DNA from: Zeugodacus cucurbitae
Lineage: Eukaryota > Arthropoda > Insecta > Diptera > Tephritidae
Direction of reading: 5' to 3'
Assembly: GCF_028554725.1 (NCBI RefSeq)
Contig: NC_071668.1
Span: 46,295,732-46,359,731 of the forward strand
Length of the DNA stretch: 64,000 nucleotides
Shown piece after piece: positions 56,601-64,000 of this stretch. A program made the translations under genes and the position numbers. Within the stretch, counting starts at the first letter, position 1; each line of letters begins with the position of its first letter. The notes below the pieces were generated by a model. That model ran no database searches and was not told the origin of the DNA. It worked only from the letters and a program-made list of their open reading frames with translations.

Positions 56601-59600
56601 TATTATATTATAACTTTTGTTAAACAAGAGTGTGTGAATAATTTTGTCCCTTGCATAAATGAAGTAATATGCAATTTTGGTATATTTATTTAAAAGCGAA
56701 AGTCAATTTATTAAATTTTTGTTATTTTTAAATACCTAAGATATGAATAAAGATTTCCTTAGAACAAACCTATAAGCTAGTTTTTATGATTTCCAAGATA
56801 AAACTGTTTTTGTGGAAAACTGAACGATGTGTGAAAAATTATGTCCGCCTCTGTATATACATATACAAATTCTTATAACTCCTTATAAACTTTCACAAAT
56901 CAAATTTTTGCACAGGAGATGCTGGATCGCCCTAGAACCATGATTAAAGACATCTTTACATACACCTTCCTCAGAAGCTCGGAAGAGAGCAATAATAAAA
57001 TACATGCTATATTTCTCCGAAATTCCGATGCTTCTTCCTTATGCCAAAGCCAGACATATGGTTTACGAACGTGTTCGACTGCAACTGCAAACAATCTTAA
57101 AATATTTATTTTGTTTACTTAACCTTTTTTTGTATATACTTAACTTTAACAGTTAGCAAAAACTTGTAGAATAATTAAAAAAAAAAACTTCCGAATTTTA
57201 TGTATCGAATGTATTTAGTGAATGTCACACTACGAATATCGAACTTGCGTGTTAAGATGATCGAATTGCATGATAGCGATTTCGTAACTTTTCCGAAAAA
57301 ACAGAATTGCGTGATAGGGCAGAATATAAAAAATTAATTTCAGGTTCTAACACAGTAGGAACGCCAGAATTGTATTGTCATAACAGATCATAAAATTAAC
57401 CTCAGTATTTTGCAAGTGCACATTCCACTAACGATCTCCGTATTTTCCAACGAGTGCCAATATGAAAAAGAGTTTCCAAATAGGTGGTTTCGGATTAAGA
57501 CAAGAAAAAGTGTGAAGATGTGAAGTAAAATTTGAATACGAAACATCGACATAAGACATCGCTGAATATAACATCAATGTTTTTAGATTTGAAACATCGA
57601 TGGCAAAAATCGGTGCTTTTTGACAGCAATATCGATTAGTGTCCGACCGATACCCAATTTTTGGCCGAAGCCGATGCCGATGCGGATTAATCGGCCAATT
57701 GGGAAAGTATCGGCCGATGCCGATTCTTTCATGGACAAATTTATTTAGTAAGGTAGTATAGTAACAAAAGAAAAACAGAAACAAATAACATCACAAAATA
57801 AGTAAAAAATCGGTCCATATGTAAATTTGGAACTGTTTATTAATGTAATTAATATTCAAAACTTAATGATTTATTTTTATAATATAGTAGTTTTCCGAAA
57901 TAACGAACACATTAATTGTCAAGCCTGTTCGTTACATCGAATTATTCGTTAATTCGAGTACTCACTTAGAGGTATGTTTTTCAATAAAAATTAGTTAAAT
58001 ATTCGTAAATTGCAGTTCAATAAATTTTTTTATTAATTATTTGTTAAAAAATTAAAAACCATAACAAAACAATTCAAATCCAATAAATTCTTCCAAAATG
58101 GACCAACTCTGACACTTATACTTCTATTTGGTGCTTACCAATAATTTTAAGCTTTTTTATAAAATTCAATATTTTTTTCAATTTGCACATTTCTTTCGAA
58201 TTTTTTCAAGTTTTATTTTTAATTCTGGTTCGATGTCATTTGATTTTTTTCACTTTCTTCATATGTATTATTCATGTTGTTCGTTAAACCGAGTATTTAC
58301 AAATCACCGATATTCGTTATTTAAGGTACTCAATGTAACAGGTACAATGATGTTGATTATGAAAATTTGTCTCAAGGGAAACTTTTAATAATAGACTCTC
58401 CCACTTTTTTGCCAAGCAAGCGTTTTTATAAGAGTGACATTATACAATTATCTCCAAAAGCTCAACAAGTTGTTGCACAAAGCTGTGCATATTTGATAAA
58501 TCCGATCATTCTAAATAATGTAATAATAAATTCAATACACAAATAATGAAGTTATTTATACTAGACTTAATATTAGCATATTGATGAATGATTGGTTCAG
58601 GCCAACATAAATCAAACTGTATTTTATAAGGTGAACAGAAGGATTTATATTTTAGGCTTTTAAGAAATCAAAAATTGAAATAAAGAAAATGATGTAAGTC
58701 TAATTCAAAAGAAGTAGAAAGAATCGTCTAAGAATCGGCCAAAAATGGCCGATGCCGATGCTGAATTTTGTGGCCGATACTGGCCGATGCCGATGCCAAG
58801 GCCGAGTAATCGGTCGGACTCTAATATCGATGTTTTTGAAACATCGCTACATCGTTTGCCTCCCTATTCGTCGTCAGACAGAAACCGTTAGTAATTACTT
58901 GGTGCCAGATTCGAAGTGTATGGTAGGTAAAGAAACTTCAAACCAAGTGGAAGCTTGTAAATCCACTAAGTTCAAGAAAAGCATATCGATAATAACCACC
59001 CCACCCTACGTACAAAGGTTATGTTGAAAACTACCAATGAAAAACGTAAGAAACACCAATTTTTTAGAAGAAATTGCAGAAACGAGCTTTACTCAGATAT
59101 TTATAAAAAAAGGAAAATATACTTGGATTCGCCTACTTTTGGGTCAAAAACCATATCTCAGGAACTTCTCGACCAATTGCAATGAAATTTAGTACGTATT
59201 ATTTTGTTGACCCCACGATGTTACCGATGGAAAATGTGTGAAATCAGTTCACAGCCATGCCTACTTCCCTTATAACACAATTTTTGATTCCATCTAATTC
59301 GTTCACTTTACAATATTTAAGTTAAGCACCAGATAAGATATCGAAACAAAACTTTGCACAAATACTTAGAATATTATTGATTGCGCAGCCACATAAAAGT
59401 AATTTTTGTCCCAGCCTGAGGGTCTTACTATGTGTGCTAAAGGTGTTTTGGTTCGTTGAATCCGAATCCGAGGTCCCCACCAAATAAGGGTTATAACCCA
59501 TTACCCCATAAAACTAATATGGCAGATGCTATTTTGAAAAAATCACCGGAATCTCTTGTTACCCGTTACTCGGGGGTTCTGGGAGTCGCGGATTACAAAT

Positions 59601-62600
59601 TAGATGTTATTTTTTCAAAAATTCAAAATAGCGAACCAATAGAGTGGACACATTTTATTAATTCATTATATTCGTAGACACCTCGAAAACCCCCGACTAA
59701 CGAGTTTCGAGCGATTCCGATGAATTTCTCAAAATAGCGTCCACCAAATTGAATCCGCCATTTTGAATTTTGGAAACATGGATTCGGATTCGGATTCCTA
59801 ATCTGCGACCCCGAAAACCCCGAATAGCGAGTTTCATGCGAATCCGATGAAGTTGAAAATAGTTGTCCGCCGTATTGGTTTTCTGAGGTTATGTCAAAAC
59901 TCTTATTTGATGGAGTTAAATGGACCTGGATTTCGGATTCAGCAACCCCAGAAAAATAATGGGCACATAGCAAGATCACCAGATCACGCCAAACAATTTT
60001 TGTTTGTGACTGTGTTGAATTTTTTTTTTTACTTGTATTTACAGGTTTGCTGCCCTAAGCCTCAACAACCTGATATCAATATTTTGGAACGAAAACCAGG
60101 TTAGTGTAATATTTTACCCATCAATATTTACATACCTGTTATTAATATACTGACATATGTATATACAGTGATCCCCGCTTAAGTGCCCCTCCGTTTAAGT
60201 GCCTTTCCCGCTTAAGTGACAATATTTTGCGGCATCGTAGTTTTTTATCTAAATTTACATATGTATAAAATTCTCTGCTTAAGAGCCTCCGAGAAAGTGC
60301 CTTTCTCTCTTAAATGCCTACAATATTTAAGTCACAAATACAAAATTGTTTGCAATTTTCCTCTTTTAAGTGCCTTTTAATTTTTTTGATATTGAATGTG
60401 CCGAGTATTGTCAAAAGGAAAACATATATGTACATACATAAAACTTTTATACTCTGTGCAACATGTTGCAAGAGTATACAAATCCACAAGCACGGTGCAG
60501 ATTATACCGGTGCCTTTTAATTTTTATTCATTTATTTTACAGAATATGATTGCGAAACTCCGAATGGAAAAAAAGGACGTTGTATTTATATCCTTGAATG
60601 TGGTTCTTTATTACCGTTAGTCAAAGAAAATGTAACACCAAATGAAATAGATTTCTTAACGAAAAGCGTGTGTAGACAGGGAACACGACAGGTAAGATGA
60701 TAAACTACATCTACAAATTTTTATGAAATAGTTCATAAAGTTCCAAGTTTGCGACCTCTAAATTCATTAGATTACAATTTAATTAATAGCTACACAATAT
60801 TAATATTGGTACAATGGTAATATTGTTTAAGATATACTTTCTTCTACCATTTTACTGTATTTAGGTATGCTGCCCCGACCCGCCGAAGATTGATCGGGAA
60901 GAATTGCTTTTGCCCCCGAATTGTGGAAAAACTTCTTTAGCGGGGCGCATTTATGGTGGAACCGCGGCGGATATTGATGAATTCCCATGGACGGCTTTGC
61001 TTATATACACGAGAGGTGAGAACACTGTCTCTAGTGTATATACAGTGAACCGAAAAAAGACTTGAACTTGACTTTAAGGTTACTTATCTCTTGAATTAAT
61101 GAAAATTTTGACATGCATCCAAAAGTGAGAAAAAGTGCGTTTTATTAGTTAAAAATTAAGTTTTATGTTATAATATGCTAATTTTGTTGAGCGATTTAAG
61201 TATTTGGAGTAAAAAAGGTAAAAGCATAAACATGTCAAAGTTTACTAGCTCGGACAATACGGTGAAAATACTCCCGAAATATTAAATATTGTCAAAAAAC
61301 CACATACTAGTGTTCAGTACTTTATTGTTTAATTTAAAAATTTTGAACGGTGAAGTTGGAATATTTGGTAGCGGAAGCCTCAAACAATTTTTCACACGCC
61401 AAGATGAAAAGAAAATTGCACGAAGGATCAAGAAAACCCCCAAAACATCCCCTGTGGCTATCGCTAAGGAGTTGGAGTAAGCTGGCATTGCAAATGTCCA
61501 CATTTAAACTGTGCGAAAGTTCTTACACTCACTCGATTTTAGAGCGCATACTCCACGAAACATGCTGCACTTATAGAAGAGAAATATTGTGAAACGTTTA
61601 CTATATGCCAAAGAGTAAATCCAACGTAATAACAAACTTTGGAACTCAGTAAACTTTACAGATGAGCCAGAATTTAATTTATTTGAACCTATAATCGTCG
61701 ATTTGTATGGCGCAAAGAGGGAGAAGTGCCGTAGGTTAAAGCTTTAATTAAGACTGTCAATCATGGATGAGGTAGCTTTATAGTGTGCGTAAGTAATCTT
61801 GTATTCACCGAAGGAATAATGAAAAGAATAGACTACTTGGCAATACTAGTATTTCAATATCCGTATTTTGCGTAATAATCTTGTATGGTTTTTCAATACT
61901 CGACACAGTAGTACCAAAAGTTACAATTATTCGTGAATGATCAGAATTTAAGACAAAGCTCTCCTTAATATGAAATTGGAGTTATGGTATATCGTAGTAG
62001 ATAACCAAATCTAGCCAGTAAATAGCTAAGTTCCTTTTGAGTTAGTCAGTCTACATATGTAGCCAACAATGCTTAGCGTTATAGTCCCCTCCAGCTATAA
62101 AGTGGTTACCAAGAATTTGAAAAAATATTTTGTAGTCATCTAATTTAAAAGCAAACCGTAGATGTACATTAGGGTGGCCCTTAGTTGTATGGAGGATAAA
62201 AAAAGTTTCTGGATTCTCGACCGCACCCCCTAGAAATATGCGAATAGCCTAAAAACTAGTATATACAAAGTTTTGGGTCAATCAAAAAAGGTTTAGAGGT
62301 TGTGTAAGGAGCTTGAAATCCTGAAAAAATAAGAATTTTTGCCATTTTTATGTCTCAGACTTCCATATTTCAAAGTCACATTATCCCTTACTGGTTTTCC
62401 ATACCGTAATAAGATAATAAGAATAACATTAGAACCGTTATAACGGTATATCACGAGCATGCGACGCTTGAGAATGCACCACATTAAATTTATTTTTATA
62501 TTTGAATTTCTGTAACTCTATCTTCAATCGACCTATTTTTAAGATTGTGGTAATTTTGGAAAGGTAATAAAATGCAGATCTTATTACGGTATGGAAACCA

Positions 62601-64000
62601 GATAGTGTGGCTTTGAAATATGGAGACATAAAAATGGCAAAAATTCTTAATTTTTCAGGATTTCAAGCTCCTTGCGCAACCTCTAAACCTTTTTTAATTG
62701 ACCCAAAACTTTGTATATACTAGTTTTTGGGCTATTCGCATATTTCTAGGGGGTGCGATCGAGAATCGGAATACTTTGGAAAATAAGGGCCACCCTAATG
62801 TACATAGGTTAACTTTTAATTTTTTTTTATAGAAAGATGTTTTTGCATATAATGAAACATGCTTGATACAAAGGCCTTTTTTATCAAATGGATGATTTTT
62901 CCTGCTGTCTTTTTGATGCATTTTGATTGGGTATAGATGTTGTTGGACTTTTGTCCGCATATTAATCAATGTCTGAGTCCATTTCAGCATCTGCATTGTA
63001 TTTTGCCTTGGACGAAAAAAAATTCGAAAAGCACTAAAATACGCAAAAATAGTTAAAAACATCGCTCCTTCAGAAAAAATATATGAAGAAATAATATGGC
63101 ACTGCGTGCCCCAGGTCACGTATAGCGTACTCACCATATAAAACGCCGTATGATAAGATATATACATACCTAATTTTTTGATATATTTGTTACCAAACAA
63201 ACAGGTGTCACAATTAAGGAATTTTTATTTTTATACTCTCACAAAATGTTGCACAGTGTATAATAGTTTTGTTCACCCAGAAATAAAATTGTTAGATATG
63301 GGGTTATATATATTTATATCAATGATCAGGGTGACGAGTAGATTTAAAATCCGGATATCTGTCCCCGTGTCCGTGCAATTACACAGAGTGTAATATATTT
63401 GTTCACTACATATGTTGAAAATTAAGACATTAATGAATGACCATTTTCGAAAATTATTGGTCAAACTGTAGGTTTGGTTATCATTTTTTGTTTCGTTTAT
63501 TTTTTTCAGCAAATGGTGATACAACTTTTCTTTGCGGTGCTAGTCTCATTAATGATCGCTATGTTGTAACGGCAGCACATTGTGTTAGCAAAGAAGTAAT
63601 TCCTCCAAATTGGCGCCTAACTGGAGTTCGTTTGGGTGAATGGGATCTAGAGACACCACAAGATTGCCAATTTGATAAAAAGGGTAATCAACTTTGTTCG
63701 GATCCACCTATTGATTTAAGTATTGAGGAAGAAATATGTCATCCACTGTACAATGAAACGACAAAAAAATATGATATAGCCTTACTGCGTCTTCAAGAGA
63801 AGGTCAATTTCAATAATTTCACCACTCCTATTTGTCTACCGGGCAGCGCAAGCTCTTCAGCAAGTAATTACGAGGGCGTAGCTATGGGCATTGCAGGTTG
63901 GGGAATAACGGAACAATTTAATAAGAGCCTAAAGAAATTAAAAGCATTGATACAAGGAGAAAACCTGGAAAGATGCAAAGCCAAATACCGTATGGACATA
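50114..64000 (+). CDS. Secreted serine protease with two CLIP domains, partial (CLIPB type)
   Basis: Exons 50114-50183, 54673-54839, 60045-60099, 60543-60691, 60865-61015 and 63510 to the window edge join in phase, with GT-AG introns. Residues 1-23 are a signal peptide. CLIP 1 has Cys 30, 40, 46, 71, 81, 82; CLIP 2 has Cys 101, 111, 117, 141, 149, 150. The activation site is GR-IYGG (Arg175/Ile176), as in Easter. The protease domain shows DEFPWTALL, TAAHC (His221), VRLGEWD and YDIALLRL (Asp286). 361 residues are visible and the Ser is beyond the edge. Such enzymes act in blood-borne cascades for Toll activation or melanisation. Two CLIPs recall moth prophenoloxidase-activating proteases. The role is inferred. 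Cys274 (EEEICHPLY), where Pro is usual, is odd. Confidence 0.9.
50360..51470 (-). pseudogene. Degenerate Tc1-like element in intron 1 (Tc1-b)
   Basis: The left end is TA followed by CAGTCAGCTTCATAAGAAAG. The core AGAAAGTGTAC recurs about 200 bp inside, an IR/DR sign. On the - strand a stretch near 51065-51000 reads NHGGASVMVWRCMATIR, the HGG-S-MVWGC motif of Tc1 transposases. Other parts are full of stops. The right end was not found. Confidence 0.6.
51797..53170 (+). mobile_element. DINE-1-like element, copy 8, in intron 1
   Basis: 5' hairpin at TTTTATACTCTCGCAACAAA, GTCC run near 51945-51958, 3' hairpin and CCTTACTTGTT at 53170. A 42-bp block with CTCGCATATACCTAATTATA is duplicated near 52845-52925. 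It lies in the protease gene's first intron, in the same orientation as the gene. Confidence 0.8.
53204..53500 (+). other. Unassigned 98-codon frame in intron 1
   Basis: A basic, Asn-rich frame (VSKKKINRKYLNFKKMYKVP, NGLNRNRRKRVEGG). No domain is recognised, and there is no sign of splicing or a signal peptide. It may be a remnant of a mobile element or chance. I do not claim a gene. Confidence 0.25.
53664..53692. repeat. AT dinucleotide microsatellite
   Basis: About fourteen AT units in a row in intron 1 of the protease gene. Confidence 0.9.
54025..54235 (+). pseudogene. hAT transposase relic in intron 1
   Basis: ETKKELIEIVALLRPLEAMS followed by DKWSTLASSE resembles the region before the insertion domain of hAT transposases (E---L-E-V--L-P-E--T--LS-E). 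Only about 50 residues can be read and no ends are visible. Confidence 0.45.
54345..54475 (+). repeat. Small DINE-like 3' fragment
   Basis: TATCTGAGAGATTTATTGG, TTTCGGTGAAAAA and a final TTGCGAGAATATAAAA match parts of DINE-like cores and 3' ends. The hairpin itself is missing. Confidence 0.45.
54840..55539. other. First part of intron 2
   Basis: Begins with the donor GTAAGT. AT-rich sequence without a recognisable element. Confidence 0.4.
55557..56865 (+). pseudogene. Tc1-like transposase and 3' end in intron 2 (Tc1-c)
   Basis: MGRKLKETTAEVIKIILN and SSAEISKHVNRSRYTIYSII form the first helix-turn-helix. VTAEVREEIGKNIHVKTVHR, in a shifted frame, is the second. The catalytic part has FSDESKFNIF, VKHWGGGVMIWVCM, YFQQDNDPKHTA (followed by a stop) and SPDLNSIEYLWD, so both Asp and the Glu are kept, unlike Tc1-a. 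Further stops follow. The right terminus (ATTATGTCCGCCTCTG, then TA) is at about 56854. No left terminus is visible. Confidence 0.75.
56866..57628. other. Intron 2 sequence without identified element
   Basis: Between the Tc1-c terminus and the hAT target site. No domain is recognised. The opposed frames at 56900-57122 are not supported by motifs. Confidence 0.35.
57637..58823. mobile_element. Non-autonomous hAT element in intron 2
   Basis: Termini TAGTGTCCGACCGAT and, inverted, TAGAGTCCGACCGAT (14 of 15 match). ATATCGAT occurs on both sides (57629-57636, 58824-58831), an 8-bp target duplication characteristic of hAT. Sub-terminal zones are packed with GGCCGATGCCGATGC-type repeats on both ends. 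The 1187-bp body has no transposase. An internal part (about 57895-58340) with TTCGTTA-type motifs may be a further nested relic. Confidence 0.85.
58985..59400 (+). repeat. Internal fragment of a DINE-like element
   Basis: ACAAAGGTTATGTTGAAAAC, GGGTCAAAAACCATATCTCA and GAACTTCTCGACCAATT follow in the same order as in the complete copies. Neither end is present. Confidence 0.65.
59450..59930. repeat. Repeat cluster with direct and inverted units
   Basis: CCCCGAAAACCCCGAATAGC with AGCGAGTTTC and CCGATGAA recurs in direct order near 59690 and 59810. A diverged unit in opposite orientation lies near 59515-59605. GGATTCGGATTCGGATT joins them. The arms could form a hairpin. No coding. Confidence 0.5.
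60168..60420 (+). repeat. pogo/Tigger-like terminal fragment in intron 3
   Basis: After TA comes CAGTGATCCCCGCTTAAGTG, followed by four or five further TTAAGTGCC motifs. An opening CAGT and TA target suit a pogo-type element, but no transposase or second end is seen. It matches 49440-49520. It fills most of the small intron 3. Confidence 0.45.
61042..61870 (+). pseudogene. Degenerate Tc1-like element in intron 5 (Tc1-d)
   Basis: CAGTGAACCGAAAAAAGAC near 61042 may be the terminus. Then KKIARRIKKTPKTSPVAIAK and KELE (second helix-turn-helix), NFTDEPEFNLFE with the first Asp, and VNHG followed by a stop (the HGG motif) appear in order with several stops and shifts. The later motifs are not readable. 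Confidence 0.55.
62170..62797. mobile_element. Foldback hAT-type MITE in intron 5
   Basis: Begins TAGGGTGGCCCTTA and ends with its complement. The two arms (62170 to about 62410 and about 62575 to 62797) are nearly complementary over more than 200 bp, leaving a short loop. ATGTACAT lies on both sides (62162-62169, 62798-62805) and may be an 8-bp target duplication. Because it is itself a palindrome, it could also be part of the terminal repeat. No coding. Confidence 0.75.
63230..63420 (+). repeat. DINE-like 5' fragment in intron 5
   Basis: TTTTATACTCTCACAAAATG with a fold-back, then ATAATAGTTTTGTTCACC, GATCAGGGTGACGAGTAG and TCCCCGTGTCCGTGCAA match the 5' third of the DINE-like copies. It ends about 90 bp before exon 6 of the protease gene. 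Confidence 0.65.

Noticed and set aside
58128..58388. 86-codon frame inside the hAT element as a transposase
   Set aside because: Phe-rich and low in complexity, with no hAT motif such as the dimerisation domain.
62694..63200. 168-codon - strand frame in intron 5
   Set aside because: Part of it is the right arm of the foldback MITE and the rest has no recognisable domain.
1..64000. CRISPR array, tRNA, rRNA or bacterial operon
   Set aside because: The repeats present are transposon-type, no cloverleaf was recognised by eye, and the introns and elements are those of an insect.

Overview
The window looks like a repeat-rich stretch of a higher-fly genome. I think a tephritid fruit fly or a close acalyptrate relative is most likely. 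This is inferred from DINE-1/INE-1-like repeats, the mix of Tc1, piggyBac, PIF/Harbinger, hAT, RTE and Bel-Pao elements, low GC content, and a split gene for an Easter/MP1-type CLIP protease. I see no bacterial genes, no CRISPR array and no tRNA or rRNA gene.

Only one ordinary host gene is supported. It is a secreted serine protease with two CLIP domains on the + strand, with six exons between 50114 and the right edge (50114-50183, 54673-54839, 60045-60099, 60543-60691, 60865-61015, 63510-64000+). The signal peptide, both six-cysteine CLIP domains, the Arg-Ile activation site, the catalytic His and the catalytic Asp can be read. The catalytic Ser lies beyond the window. The introns are full of transposon remains.

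From 1 to about 50000 nearly everything is mobile DNA, often nested:
- 1-5000: two DINE-like repeats interleaved with a broken transposon-type gene.
- 5800-10900: Harbinger remnants, then a piggyBac remnant split by RTE copy 1.
- 10900-16120: an unclassified repeat with a perfect 428-bp tandem duplication, interrupted by RTE copy 2.
- 17234-22693: a two-gene PIF/Harbinger element with TAA target duplications, invaded by a DINE-like repeat and by a Tc1 element.
- 23000-34400: RTE copy 3, an internally deleted Harbinger element, a broken Harbinger transposase cut by a piggyBac element, a second piggyBac with an RTE fragment in it, and a hAT relic.
- 34468-39200: two DINE-like copies on the - strand (one carrying an RTE fragment), with an inverted pair of MITEs between them.
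- 39821-47567: a complete but defective Bel-Pao LTR retrotransposon.
- 47900-50000: another DINE-like copy and small remnants.

Every transposon gene of any size carries stops, frameshifts, deletions or lost catalytic residues. The possible exception is the Harbinger accessory gene, which is nearly intact but has a suspect splice acceptor. The strongest signals for a second look are insertions with exact target-site duplications, copies that seem to have been moved in trans after losing their catalytic residues, long inverted repeats that could form double-stranded RNA, and the two-CLIP protease. I did not find a clearly new biological system. The least familiar coding family is the split gene at 2558-4979.
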